Shown: positions 7,714 to 16,626, numbered from the stretch's first letter. The stretch is DNA of 64,000 nt from Thalassotalea euphylliae (GCF_003390375.1 NZ_QUOT01000001.1:1612001-1676000), one strand, 5' to 3'. Notes: a model not told the origin generated them from the letters alone. Made by a program: numbers and translations.

Positions 7714-8834
7714 TGAGTTATTTAGACGTTAACATCAAGGCACAGCTGGCCAATTTTTCCTTAGCAATTGAAGAGCGCATACCGCTAACGGGTATTGTTG
7801 GCTTATTCGGTCATTCAGGTGCGGGGAAGTCTACGCTATTAAAAACCATTGCTGGCCTAAAAACGCCTGCAGTTGGTGATATCACTCTGGCTGGCACTAA
7901 GCTATTGGCAACTAAAGAGCGCCTAAATGTCGCGAGCAAGCACCGGCGCATCGTCGGTGTATTTCAACAAGACAGCTTGTTTCCTCACTTAAACGTGAGA
8001 GACAATTTGCTCTTTGGCCGCAAACGCTTGCCGTCGCCAACACTCGATGCCGACAAGATTATCGAGCAAGCTGGGTTAACCTTGCTACTTGATCGCAAAG
8101 TCACGTACCTCTCAGGTGGTGAACGACAAAAAGTTGCATTAGTACAGGCAATATTGGCAGAACCTAAGTTGCTAATATTAGATGAGCCGGTTACCGCGCT
8201 CGATAGACAAAATAAACTAGCCATTTTACAACTGATTAAGTCGCTGTATCTCACCACCCAAATGCCTATGCTATTTGTCAGTCACAATATGAGTGAACAT
8301 GAGTTTTTATGCGAACAGCTTTATGTGATGGAAAATGGTCAAATTATTCAGCGTGGCGAAATCTCAGGCGTGGTTGGTCAGCTCACCCAAGAGCAACGTA
8401 TCGTACCGCAAACGGTATTAAAAATAGAACAAACTGACTTGCCAGAGCAAAAAGGCTTAGCAGGGCAAAACGGTCTAGCGGGGCAAAACGGTCTAGTACA
8501 ACTACGCACGCCAAATGGCCTAGAGCTATATACCTTAAGCGACCGCATTATCTTTAACCAAGGCAGCAGTGTATGTAGTATTCTTGCCAGCGATATTAGT
8601 GTTTGCACCTCACCGCCAGATCATAGCTCTATCGTTAACCAGCTGTCCGGTATTATTACGCATATATCAGTTCATCAACATCAAGCCTTGTTAACGGTGA
8701 ACTGCAGCGGTCAGGAATTTTTTTCAGCTATTACCAGTTATTCATTGTCGCAACTGGCATTAGCGGTTAATCAACCGATTTATCTACAATTTAAGGCAAG
8801 TGCCTTGCAACAACTGGCTTATCAAGGAGATTAA
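7713..8834 (+). CDS. modC: Molybdate ABC transporter ATP-binding protein ModC
   Basis: The cytoplasmic ATPase of the molybdate importer. Walker A is GHSGAGKST (about residues 33-41), the signature is LSGGERQKVAL, and Walker B is LLILDEP. About 130 C-terminal residues form the expected TOBE (molybdate-binding) region. Between them, near residues 248-259, lies a short tandem repeat GLAGQNGLAGQN encoded by two nearly identical 18-base units. Length is 373 residues against about 352 in E. coli, so the linker is slightly expanded. Start and stop overlap or abut neighbours, as in the rest of the operon. Confidence 0.95.
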   Translation: MSYLDVNIKAQLANFSLAIEERIPLTGIVGLFGHSGAGKSTLLKTIAGLKTPAVGDITLAGTKLLATKERLNVASKHRRIVGVFQQDSLFPHLNVRDNLLFGRKRLPSPTLDADKIIEQAGLTLLLDRKVTYLSGGERQKVALVQAILAEPKLLILDEPVTALDRQNKLAILQLIKSLYLTTQMPMLFVSHNMSEHEFLCEQLYVMENGQIIQRGEISGVVGQLTQEQRIVPQTVLKIEQTDLPEQKGLAGQNGLAGQNGLVQLRTPNGLELYTLSDRIIFNQGSSVCSILASDISVCTSPPDHSSIVNQLSGIITHISVHQHQALLTVNCSGQEFFSAITSYSLSQLALAVNQPIYLQFKASALQQLAYQGD

Positions 8835-8835
8835 G

Positions 8836-9594
8836 GTGTTAACAGCACAAGAGCATATCCGCTACGGACGTCAAATAATGCTAAGCCAAATTGGCGTACA
8901 AGGACAACTTGCCCTACAGCGCGCCAAGGTGCTAATTGTTGGCATGGGTGGCTTGGGTTGCCCAGTGAGCCTTTATCTGGCCAGTGCTGGGGTTGGTAAC
9001 TTAGTGCTCTGTGATGGCGATGAAATTGAAGCATCAAATTTACAGCGGCAAGTGCTCTACACCCCAGATGACATTGGAGAAAACAAGGCCGAGGTCGCAG
9101 CTCAAAAGCTTGCGCAGCAAAACCCATTGATAGAGATCGAAGCGGTTGATGAGATGTTTGACTCAGAGCTCGCCGAAAGTTACTTACCTGAAGTTGATTT
9201 AGTGATTGATTGCACCGATAGCCTTAGTGCCCGTTACCTACTTAATCAAGCTTGCTATGACTTTAACGTACCGCTTGTAATCGGCGCAGCAACAGGCTTT
9301 GATGGCCAAACCATGATGATAGATCCACGACAATCAAGCGCTTGCTACCAGTGCTTATTCCCTGCATCTTCTTCAAGCAACACAGCAGATAACAATCAAA
9401 ACTGCCAAACACTAGGGATACTTGGGCCAGTATTGGCGATAGTTGCGGGTATGCAAAGCCTAACGGCAATAAAATACCTCGCTAACCTTCCGGTGAACGT
9501 CAATCAGCTACAGTTGTTTGATGGCCTAAGCCAGCAATGGCAGCAATTTACTCTCGCCCCACAGGCGAGCTGCCCTGTTTGCCAAAAACAATAG
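8836..9594 (+). CDS. moeB: Molybdopterin-synthase adenylyltransferase MoeB
   Basis: A 252-residue HesA/MoeB/ThiF protein that adenylylates the C-terminal glycine of MoaD. GMGGLGCPVS (about residues 36-45) is the ATP-binding loop, with ASNLQRQVLY and DCTDSLSARYLLN typical of the family. The zinc cysteine pairs CYQC and CPVC are present. I chose the GTG at 8836 because AAGGAGA lies just upstream inside modC and the family N-terminus (LTAQEHIRYGRQIML) begins there. ThiF is a close relative, but the position at the end of the moa-mod series favours MoeB. Confidence 0.9.
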   Translation: MLTAQEHIRYGRQIMLSQIGVQGQLALQRAKVLIVGMGGLGCPVSLYLASAGVGNLVLCDGDEIEASNLQRQVLYTPDDIGENKAEVAAQKLAQQNPLIEIEAVDEMFDSELAESYLPEVDLVIDCTDSLSARYLLNQACYDFNVPLVIGAATGFDGQTMMIDPRQSSACYQCLFPASSSSNTADNNQNCQTLGILGPVLAIVAGMQSLTAIKYLANLPVNVNQLQLFDGLSQQWQQFTLAPQASCPVCQKQ

Positions 9595-9610
9595 TCCTGA
9601 AGAAAGATCT

Positions 9611-9774
9611 AATACCAATTGAATTAATGAGTTGATCAATTATGGTGTAGGAAAAAGGCTCAGAAACAAGGCGTTATTTTTTGGTAACTAGTTGTTATAA
9701 TTTCAAAAATAACAACGCAATTAATGAGCATTTTAACCAGCCAGAATGCTCAAGCATTTATTGAAATTGGTATA
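9611..9774. repeat. Interspersed repeat copy A, 164 bases, TACCAATT inverted ends
   Basis: The element is bounded by AATACCAATT and AATTGGTATA. Its centre has an imperfect inverted pair (GCGTTATTTTTT ... AAAAATAACAACGC), so it can fold into a long hairpin. It has no coding capacity. A second copy of the same 164-base length is at 55987-56150, with about 20 differences by hand count. This looks like a non-autonomous MITE-like element. Confidence 0.8.
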
Positions 9775-9788
9775 AATGACTAGACAAG

Positions 9789-9815
9789 AAAAAAGCCGCA
9801 TTAAGCGGCTTTTTT
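9789..9815. terminator. Bidirectional rho-independent terminator between moeB and rmf
   Basis: AAAAAGCCGC and GCGGCTTTTT form a GC-rich stem with a 5-base loop (ATTAA), flanked by an A-run on the left and a T-run on the right. It can end the moa-mod-moeB transcript and the leftward rmf transcript. Confidence 0.85.
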
Positions 9816-9950
9816 CGGAATCCTTACTGTCATGATCACGCTAGCAAATAGCATGATGTGGAAATTTTTGTTATCTGTACTTATGTTTCCGTACGTGTGC
9901 TATCTAAATAGCTTTTGTTGTCTAAGTAGATTATTAACTTAAGGCAAGAC

Positions 9951-10124
9951 TTATTTAAATAAGCCCATATTACGGTCATTCATTGCCGCTCGCCAACCGC
10001 CGAGCCATTCAGATTTGGCTTCGATACTTTGGTAAGGACAATTGTCTCGGGATTTGCCACTAAGGCCGGCTTGGTAACCATTTGCATGCGCTCTATCCAA
10101 ACGATCTCGTTTTTGTCTTCTCAT
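9951..10124 (-). CDS. rmf: Ribosome modulation factor Rmf
   Basis: A 57-residue leftward frame. The start MRRQKRDRLDRAHANGYQAG and the later CPYQSIEAKSEWLGGWRAAM block match E. coli RMF almost throughout. RMF dimerises 70S ribosomes into inactive 100S particles in stationary phase and starvation. The ATG at 10124 is preceded by GGAGA. The gene has a long upstream region and ends in front of the bidirectional terminator, so it is monocistronic. The (p)ppGpp synthase RelA, which controls rmf in E. coli, is also in this window. Confidence 0.96.
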   Translation of the reverse strand: MRRQKRDRLDRAHANGYQAGLSGKSRDNCPYQSIEAKSEWLGGWRAAMNDRNMGLFK

Positions 10125-10247
10125 AGATCAGTCTCCGTAACTTGTTAAAAGTATTGTGGTTTTATTGACTATAAATTGATTAAGCGGTCAACCTTGAACA
10201 ACAGTTGACAATTTATTTAAGAACAAATTGATTCCGAATGCAATAAC

Positions 10248-10270
10248 AAAAAATTCATAAAAATGTCATT
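10248..10270 (+). repeat. 23-base direct repeat, copy 1, upstream of maoP
   Basis: The sequence AAAAAATTCATAAAAATGTC followed by ATT recurs at 10438-10460 with one mismatch. The copies are 190 bases apart in the same orientation, upstream of maoP. This may be a protein binding site. In E. coli the MaoP system uses a 17-base cis site, maoS, so a relation is possible but unproven. Confidence 0.6.
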
Positions 10271-10437
10271 TGATGTAACTAGTAGGAACAAGTAAAAAAA
10301 TCACTCATTAGCTAAATTCGAAAAGCTATTTGAAAACATATGGTTAATATTTAACAAGTAGGAAAACGACGCAATACGCCAGGTGTTCGCGCACTAAACA
10401 AGAGAGGTTAATACATCCACAATTAAACACAAATGAT

Positions 10438-10460
10438 AAAAAATTCATAAAAATGCCATT
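10438..10460 (+). repeat. 23-base direct repeat, copy 2, upstream of maoP
   Basis: AAAAAATTCATAAAAATGCC followed by ATT, one mismatch from the copy at 10248-10270. It ends 65 bases before the maoP ATG, where an activator or repressor site could act. Confidence 0.6.
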
Positions 10461-10525
10461 GCCAATTATCAAATCTTGCGATAAAAAACGCTCGTAATCT
10501 TTATTTTTATTTTTTGAGTCTTGTT

Positions 10526-10897
10526 ATGAACGCAACTAGCATTCCAAAAGATAGCTTTAAGGCTAACCGCAAATTTTACGATGATAGAAACTACCCACGC
10601 GGTATGGGTAGAAGTGGCGATTTTACGCTAGCTGAAGTGCAAATTTTAGAAAACCACGGCGTTGCCTTAAAAGCATTAGCTGATGGCTCTCAAACTCCAG
10701 AAACCGAGTTGGAGCAACGGTTTGTCGAAGTTTGCCAAGGCAAGCTTGACCCTGAAAATAAAATCGAAAAAACTTGGCTTAAATACCAAAACAAAGTGTT
10801 ATCACCAAAGCAGTTTCATACACTATTTGGCCGTACTAAAGTCGAAGCCAGTGATGAAGAAACGACACCCGAATCAATCGATATTGACGCTGACTAG
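10526..10897 (+). CDS. maoP: MaoP (YifE, DUF413) macrodomain Ori organisation protein
   Basis: A 123-residue protein with FYDDRNYPRGMGRSGDFT, LENHGVALKALADG and YQNKVLSPKQFHTLFG, the DUF413/MaoP pattern. In E. coli, MaoP together with the short maoS site organises the Ori macrodomain of the chromosome. The ATG at 10526 is preferred to the TTG at 10514, although no strong ribosome binding site is obvious. The C-terminus is acidic and variable. It converges on the DUF3820 gene. Confidence 0.9.
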   Translation: MNATSIPKDSFKANRKFYDDRNYPRGMGRSGDFTLAEVQILENHGVALKALADGSQTPETELEQRFVEVCQGKLDPENKIEKTWLKYQNKVLSPKQFHTLFGRTKVEASDEETTPESIDIDAD

Positions 10898-11028
10898 GCA
10901 ATAACGCAGCAAGCTAGCAGTTTGTTTAATTATTAAACTATCTGAGTCTCGATTAACTCAGCCTCAACTAACTGAGGCTCAATCAGCTTTGGTTGATTCA
11001 CAACGCTACTGCTCGACAATTAGCTTAG

Positions 11029-11250
11029 CTAGTCGGCTTGTAACAGCGGTTGTAACATGGCTTCTAAACCATTGAGTTTGATTTCATATACTAACGCTAG
11101 CTGCTCCCCTAATTTCCCTTCTGGGAAGCCTTTGCTATTAAACCAAACCAAGTAAGGCTCGGGTAACTGCAATAACTTACGACCAGCATATTTGCCAAAT
11201 GGCATTACTTGATTAACGGCAGCAACCAGTGCTTGTTGATCTGCTAACAT
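11029..11250 (-). CDS. DUF3820 family small protein
   Basis: A 73-residue leftward frame with MPFGKYAGRKLLQLPEPYLV, WFNSKGFPEGKLGEQLALV and YEIKLNGLEAML. This is the DUF3820 pattern, a small cytosolic family found widely in gammaproteobacteria. The family has been labelled a putative quorum-sensing-regulated virulence factor, but its biochemical role is unknown. The ATG at 11250 has AGG-like sequence upstream. It is short but conserved across nearly its whole length, so I take it as real. Confidence 0.85.
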   Translation of the reverse strand: MLADQQALVAAVNQVMPFGKYAGRKLLQLPEPYLVWFNSKGFPEGKLGEQLALVYEIKLNGLEAMLQPLLQAD

Positions 11251-11536
11251 AAGGTTAATAATCCATTTGGTTAATTGTTATGGGTTGGTTTAAATACCAT
11301 GAGTTCGTTTGTCAGAACATTTTCGCACTTTCTTACGCTGAGTAATACATCTACTCAATAACGAAGTTTGATCAGCATTTTGTCATCAAAAATTCACACC
11401 TGCTCGCTACCCCCTATATTGACGATAACGCACAGCGATAAACGCTAAAGCAACTGGTTAACCATGCAATAAAAGTGTCATCTGCACTCCCTATACTCGG
11501 CTCGAATTCACGAATTAACATGTTAAGGGACTATAG

Positions 11537-12661
11537 ATGTCTATTATTCGTAAACGAACTGCACCGCAAAAAGCCTACATTCCAGTTAACGCCAGAGATA
11601 ACCATTATTTACTTGCCGAGTTTCCCTTAACGGATCGCTTGATTAAAGCGTTGCAAACACAACCTAGCAAGGTTGAGGAAGAGTATGAACCGGTTTATCA
11701 AACGCTTAGTGCCAAGCTTTTTGAATTGAGTCAGCATTACGAAATCACTAATGCCCTATTTATTGCAAATGATAAACTAGCACGAGTCCGTTACTCTCAA
11801 GAAATGCATCAGTGGCAAACTAATCAGCAGGTTTTGTTTTACTACAACCCTAGCTATCATCAATTGCAAAAGTCGTTTTACGATGCCAGCTATCGCGCAG
11901 AAAAAATCACCTTGCTGTTTTTAGCAACTGGCAGCGACATTCGAATTAATGCTGCTAGCTTTCATGCCAAAGTCAGCCAACTGCTACTGGAATTTGAATC
12001 AGCATTAAACTTGGGCAGCTTGAACTTTAGATTAAGAGACCACCAGCACCTTACCTACGATTTATTCGAAAAACAAAAATCGGGTGCCGACTCGAAAGCT
12101 CATAAGCTGAGAACCATTAACATTCGTTATGCGAGCCAAAGTGTCGAGCTGCCAGCGTCACAGCGCCAAATGACTTATGCAACCATTAACATTCCCGTTA
12201 AATCTGACTTAGTGAATTTGGCTGATATCGACCCGTCTTCTGACGATCCGTATAACCCATTTTATACGCTAATTACTGACGCCTTTTCCAATGCTGCGCA
12301 GCGTTTTAATCTCAACAATGGTGCTCTTATCGCTAATGGCTTAATTCCTATTGTTCGTTGCAACGAGCATGAAACCGTGTCACGCGTTGGTGAATTGCAA
12401 ATGCTCGGCTATAACCCTGAATTATCACCCTGCGGTTTAATGAGTAAGTGGGATGCTCGCCACTTAGTTGATCATATCCAGCTCGTGTTTGTCGCGACCA
12501 AAGACAATCAAACTGATTCAGCCCATGCAAAGTTTCTCAATCAAATCGAAATGGCGGTTAAGCAAATGGCACAAACGCTGGCGTTTGACCCTAAACATGA
12601 TGAGGTCACGGTGCGCTTTCATCAGCATATTGCCTATAACTTGAGCGCAAAAAGCGATTAA
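11537..12661 (+). CDS. Unrecognised cytosolic protein with an internal duplication
   Basis: I do not recognise this 374-residue protein. It has no signal peptide or membrane segment. Two halves repeat one pattern. Residues about 49-176 contain YEPVYQTLSAKLF, ALFIANDKLARVR, FYYNP, ITLLFLAT and HQHLTYDL. Residues about 238-369 contain YNPFYTLITDAF, ALIANGLIPIVR, LGYNP, IQLVFVAT and HQHIAYNL in the same order. It is therefore a tandem two-domain protein. The ATG follows TTAAGGGACTATAG, a good ribosome binding site. It stands alone between the DUF3820 gene and msrA and shows no sign of decay. Confidence 0.85.
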   Translation: MSIIRKRTAPQKAYIPVNARDNHYLLAEFPLTDRLIKALQTQPSKVEEEYEPVYQTLSAKLFELSQHYEITNALFIANDKLARVRYSQEMHQWQTNQQVLFYYNPSYHQLQKSFYDASYRAEKITLLFLATGSDIRINAASFHAKVSQLLLEFESALNLGSLNFRLRDHQHLTYDLFEKQKSGADSKAHKLRTINIRYASQSVELPASQRQMTYATINIPVKSDLVNLADIDPSSDDPYNPFYTLITDAFSNAAQRFNLNNGALIANGLIPIVRCNEHETVSRVGELQMLGYNPELSPCGLMSKWDARHLVDHIQLVFVATKDNQTDSAHAKFLNQIEMAVKQMAQTLAFDPKHDEVTVRFHQHIAYNLSAKSD

Positions 12662-12745
12662 TAGCCATAACCAATAAAACATCTAGACGTCTAAACATCT
12701 ATGTTGTATCTTTAACATCATCATTAGGTGTTTAGGACGTTTATC

Positions 12746-13285
12746 GTGACTACAAACTTTCAACAAACCACATTAGCTGGTGGTTGCTTCTGGTGTATTG
12801 AAGCAGCTTTCAATCAACTGGTTGGCATAGAGCAAGCATTGTCTGGCTATATGGGCGGCACGGAAGCAACAGCCGATTACAAAACCGTCTGCGAAGGTAA
12901 TACTGAACACGCAGAAGTGGTGCAACTGACCTTTAACCCTGAACTTATTAGCTATCGCGAGATTTTAGAGATCTTCTTCGCGCTGCACGATCCTACGCAG
13001 TTAAATCGTCAAGGTAATGATATTGGTCGCCAATACCGCTCAGCGATTTTCTACCACGATGACGCGCAAAAGCAGGCGGCAAAAGCCATTATTGATGAAA
13101 TTAATCAAGACGCTATTTGGCCTGATCCTGTTGTTACTGAAGTGAACGAGCAAATGCCATTTTACAGCGGCGAGGAGTACCACCAAGGTTACTTTAACGC
13201 GAACCCAGAAAACCAATACTGCCAAGCCGTGGTTTCACCGAAATTAGCGAAGTTTAAAAAAACTTTTGCCAGTAAGTTGAAATAA
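12746..13285 (+). CDS. msrA: Peptide-methionine (S)-S-oxide reductase MsrA
   Basis: MsrA repairs the S-epimer of methionine sulfoxide in proteins. The catalytic motif GCFWC is at residues 13-17 with nucleophile C14. It is followed by YMGGTEATADYKTVCEG, HAEVVQLTF, FFALHDPTQLNRQGNDIGRQ and YRSAIF, all MsrA signatures. I chose the GTG at 12746 because AGGA lies 9 bases upstream; an in-frame GTG at 12728 is possible. Length is 179 residues. A strong terminator follows, so the gene is likely monocistronic. Confidence 0.96.
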   Translation: MTTNFQQTTLAGGCFWCIEAAFNQLVGIEQALSGYMGGTEATADYKTVCEGNTEHAEVVQLTFNPELISYREILEIFFALHDPTQLNRQGNDIGRQYRSAIFYHDDAQKQAAKAIIDEINQDAIWPDPVVTEVNEQMPFYSGEEYHQGYFNANPENQYCQAVVSPKLAKFKKTFASKLK

Positions 13286-13312
13286 ACCAGATCAACTAGC
13301 GATACAGTAACT

Positions 13313-13350
13313 AAAAAGCCCCAAGCAATCATTATTGCTTGGGGCTTTTT
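13313..13350. terminator. Strong bidirectional terminator after msrA
   Basis: A stem of about 16 pairs (AAAAAGCCCCAAGCAAT with ATTGCTTGGGGCTTTTT) has a very small loop and runs of A and T at its ends. It lies 27 bases after msrA and serves both msrA and the leftward yghU transcript. Confidence 0.92.
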
Positions 13351-13427
13351 GTTTAGCTTTTCTATTTAACTTTACGCTTTTTACTTTACTTTCTAGCTTA
13401 GCTGTTAATTTATCGCAAGATAATGCG

Positions 13428-14315
13428 CTATGAGTTTTCTTTTGGCACAGGCTCACCGATAATATCTTGAGTGCGCAATTCAAAATCACTGGCGTCGTGG
13501 CGCTCATGTAATTGCTCGTTTGGTTCACCCCACGCACGGTTTACCATGCGACCACGCTGTACAGCAGGCCGTTCAGCCACTTGGTTTGCCCAACGAACAA
13601 CGTTGCGATAAGCGTTCACGTCCAAAAACTCAGCTGCTTCGTATAAACCACCTTGCACAAGTACACCGTACCAAGGCCAAATCGCCATATCGGCAATCGT
13701 GTATTCTTCACCACAAATGTAAGTATTATCGGCAAGGCGCTTATCCAACACATCAAGCTGACGCTTCACTTCCATAGTAAAACGATTAATTGGGTACTCA
13801 AATTTTTCTGGTGCATAGGCATAGAAGTGACCAAAGCCACCACCTAAATAAGGCGCACTACCCATTTGCCACATTAGCCAAGAAAAACATTCGGCTCTTG
13901 TCGCTGGCTCGGTTGGAATGAAAGCGCCAAACTTTTCAGCTAAATAAACTAATATTGCGCCAGATTCAAACACAGGAACAGGTGTCTCACCTGAGTTGTC
14001 ATAAAGCGCGGGGATCTTAGAGTTAGGGTTGATCTCAACAAAACCTGAGCCAAATTGATCGCCTTCCATAATGTTTACCATATAAGCATCGTATTCGGCT
14101 TCTTTAACACCAGCAGCAAGTAACTCTTCCAGCATAATCGTCACTTTCACACCATTAGGTGTTGCCAGTGAATGTAATTGCAGTGGGTGCTTACCAACAG
14201 GCAGTGCTTTTTCAAATGTAGCACCTGAAATTGGGCGATTAATGTTAGCAAATTTACCGCCACTTTCACTGTCCCAAGTCCAAACCTTAGGGGGTTCGTA
14301 AGGCTTTTCTGACAT
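13428..14315 (-). CDS. yghU: Glutathione-dependent disulfide-bond oxidoreductase YghU
   Basis: A 295-residue GST-fold protein. It contains PPKVWTWDSESGGKFANINR, PVGKHPLQLHSLATPNGVK, NPNSKIPALYD, a GGGFGHFYAYAPEKFEYPIN segment and a C-terminal NEQLHERHDASDFE tail. All are nearly identical in pattern to E. coli YghU, a glutathione-dependent disulfide reductase with organic hydroperoxide activity. The ATG at 14315 has TAGGAG upstream. It lies alone between two terminator or intergenic regions. Confidence 0.95.
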   Translation of the reverse strand: MSEKPYEPPKVWTWDSESGGKFANINRPISGATFEKALPVGKHPLQLHSLATPNGVKVTIMLEELLAAGVKEAEYDAYMVNIMEGDQFGSGFVEINPNSKIPALYDNSGETPVPVFESGAILVYLAEKFGAFIPTEPATRAECFSWLMWQMGSAPYLGGGFGHFYAYAPEKFEYPINRFTMEVKRQLDVLDKRLADNTYICGEEYTIADMAIWPWYGVLVQGGLYEAAEFLDVNAYRNVVRWANQVAERPAVQRGRMVNRAWGEPNEQLHERHDASDFELRTQDIIGEPVPKENS

Positions 14316-14407
14316 TATCTAACTCCTAATAAATTTGATTATTAAATCATACGCTTAGTTGACCTAATGTAAATCACTTATCTTTCATCCGTATTTGTCC
14401 AATTAGA

Positions 14408-15727
14408 CTAATAACAGACCTTATTGCGACCCGAGCGTTTGGCTTGATAAAGGCAAATATCTGCACGGCCAATAAAATGCGAGACTTGCTCATGCCCTCG
14501 TGCTTCGGCAACCCCGGCACTGACGGTACGATTTTTAACACATGCAATAGGCGCTGACTCAATCGCCTTTCTGATTTTCTCAGCAACTTGTATTGCACCA
14601 TCCAAATCCGTTTCTGGGCAAATAACTAAAAACTCTTCACCACCCCAGCGACCAGCAATATCCGCTGCTCGTATATGCGATGCAATAATTTTAGCCATGG
14701 CTTGTAATACTTTATCGCCTTCTTGGTGACCCAGTTCATCATTAATATCTTTAAAATGATCAACGTCAATAATAATAACGCTGCTGCTTTTGCGATATCG
14801 CCGAACGCGGCCCAGTTCACTATCCATGGTTTCATTTAACTTAAATCGATTGTAAAGCCCTGTTAGCGGGTCAGTAATGGCTCTTTGTTCTTGCTGCATG
14901 CGCTTGCGAATTTCGGCTTGCACTTGCTGCTCTAACTGAAACCTTAACTTTGAAAGTTCAGTCACATCTGTCGAGAAACCGATATATCGATTTATCTCGT
15001 TGTCGCTATCAAATAAGGGGAGCTTAGTAGACCAGTAATATTTGTCTTCGCCTCTATCATCAACAAAATGCTCTTCACCCACCTGCTTTTTACCAGTAGC
15101 GAACAATTGATCATCCATTCGATTGAAATTACTAATGCTCTCAGGGGGCACTATGTCATCAAGCCTTTGTCCTAACAATTCGTCAATGCTTTTATCAAAT
15201 AACTCCAATGTTTTAGCATTAGCATAAACAAAGCGATAATTGCGATCTTTCATGTACACGAAGGCATCAATATTGGAGAGTATGGTGTCGAGCAGGTGAT
15301 TGTTTTGTTTGATCTCGAGCTCCATCCGTTTACGCTCGGTAATATCAGTTGCCACACCAAACATGCCAATAATGTTACCTGTTGAATCAAGCAATGGCTT
15401 TTTAACGGCGAGGCAAAAACAAACTTCACCCGTTTCAGCAATAATATTTCTTTCTTCTGCAGATATGGTTTTACCATACTTAAGCACTTGTTCATCGTTT
15501 TTACTGATGTCATCCGACTTGTCTAGTGAAAACAAATGATGGTCATCATAGCCGATGATCTCTTCCTTTGGCCTGTTGAACATTTCACACACCAGCTGAT
15601 TTACATAGGTGTAACAGCCATTAGTGTCTTTGATAAAAACACAGGCGCCGATATTGTCTAACACCAACTTCAACACATCGAGCTGAACCAATGCTCGCTG
15701 TGCGTTGGAATCTACTTTGCTGTCCAT
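14408..15727 (-). CDS. PAS-PAS-GGDEF diguanylate cyclase
   Basis: This 439-residue protein has two PAS domains (about 15-130 and 130-255; e.g. GACVFIKDTNGCYTYVN and AFVYMKDRNYRFVYANAKTL), a coiled linker (about 250-275), and a C-terminal GGDEF domain. The active-site loop is GGEEF. An RAAD inhibitory site lies 5 residues before it, so product inhibition is expected. There is no signal or membrane segment, so it is a cytosolic sensor making c-di-GMP from GTP. I chose the ATG at 15727, with AAAGG upstream; an upstream TTG at 15778 gives an unlikely Ile-rich extension. The stimulus is unknown. Confidence 0.93.
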   Translation of the reverse strand: MDSKVDSNAQRALVQLDVLKLVLDNIGACVFIKDTNGCYTYVNQLVCEMFNRPKEEIIGYDDHHLFSLDKSDDISKNDEQVLKYGKTISAEERNIIAETGEVCFCLAVKKPLLDSTGNIIGMFGVATDITERKRMELEIKQNNHLLDTILSNIDAFVYMKDRNYRFVYANAKTLELFDKSIDELLGQRLDDIVPPESISNFNRMDDQLFATGKKQVGEEHFVDDRGEDKYYWSTKLPLFDSDNEINRYIGFSTDVTELSKLRFQLEQQVQAEIRKRMQQEQRAITDPLTGLYNRFKLNETMDSELGRVRRYRKSSSVIIIDVDHFKDINDELGHQEGDKVLQAMAKIIASHIRAADIAGRWGGEEFLVICPETDLDGAIQVAEKIRKAIESAPIACVKNRTVSAGVAEARGHEQVSHFIGRADICLYQAKRSGRNKVCY

Positions 15728-15963
15728 AACAACCAATACCTTTATTATCGCAGCCTTGCGCTGCACTATTATTATCAAGTTAGGTAAAACTGAGCAGTTA
15801 ATTCGCTACCACTCTTAATTAGCACTTTAGCAAGCGTTTAGATTAAACAGGCTCCAGAGTTCTAAACGCTTTTACCACTATTAAATACTAACTATAGGTG
15901 AGAATTTAAAATTTCAGTAGTACACGCTAAGTAACGTGAATACTAGGTGTCGAGCGTAAGTCG

Positions 15964-16626
15964 TTAATAACCAAAGGTCTGTTTAACTGGTGGCTGGTAA
16001 ACTGGCTGTTTGTAAACTGGCAATGCATAAACTAAGAGTCGCTCCGACGCTGGTTCAACACTAGCTAACGGACTATCGCTCGTTAAACTAGTTAAGTTAG
16101 TTAAGTTACTAAAGGGGTAACAAGTCACCAATACCAGCCCGCCCTGACTTGGCGCTATACTTAGCATCGCTGATTGTTCGACAATTTCACTGCCATAAAT
16201 TTGATAATACCGCTCTTGACCATCAGCGGTGGTGAGTTTAATTTCGTCCCCGACTTTGATATTGGCGAGCAATCGAAAATGCGTATCTTGATGGCCAGCA
16301 ATGGCAATAGTTGACTCACCATCTACGCGATTGAAGGGCGCTATCATCCCAGCTGAAAATGCTAGCGAGGTTGCATCGGCATTACTTAGCACAACAATAT
16401 CTTCTTCGAGTCGCAAAAAACTTAACTGTGCAGCCGCTGTTGTATCTGCCCAAGGCCAAGGCTTCAACGGTTGGCCCGTTTCGCGATAATGTTGCCAGCT
16501 AATGCCAATCAGCTCATGAGCTAGCCAAGCCTTGGTTGGCAGCCACAATGCATGCATCGCTATCACTGCGCCTAACACTGATAAGCTGCTACTTCCTACC
16601 ATCAAAACCCTTTGCCACAGCTTCAT
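15964..16626 (-). CDS. Class GN sortase
   Basis: A 220-residue sortase-fold protein with one N-terminal membrane segment. The catalytic triad can be read as H112 in GHQDTHF, C169 in LVTCYPF and R196 in SERLLVY. This is the proteobacterial class GN sortase, which acts on one partner encoded beside it. The ATG overlaps the stop of the upstream VIT/VWA gene (ATGA), confirming the pair. Between the catalytic Cys and Arg lies a low-complexity SNLTNLTSLTSDS stretch, about 15 residues longer than I expect for the family. Confidence 0.92.
   Translation of the reverse strand: MKLWQRVLMVGSSSLSVLGAVIAMHALWLPTKAWLAHELIGISWQHYRETGQPLKPWPWADTTAAAQLSFLRLEEDIVVLSNADATSLAFSAGMIAPFNRVDGESTIAIAGHQDTHFRLLANIKVGDEIKLTTADGQERYYQIYGSEIVEQSAMLSIAPSQGGLVLVTCYPFSNLTNLTSLTSDSPLASVEPASERLLVYALPVYKQPVYQPPVKQTFGY

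Larger units (their letters stand above)
10125..10525. other. AT-rich divergent regulatory region between rmf and maoP
   Basis: No coding frame is seen. This 400-base stretch must hold the divergent promoters of rmf and maoP. It also contains two 23-base direct repeats, listed separately. I could not assign -35/-10 boxes with confidence. Confidence 0.5.

Noticed and set aside
13520..13847. Rightward frames inside yghU
   Set aside because: They are antisense shadows of a strongly conserved gene.
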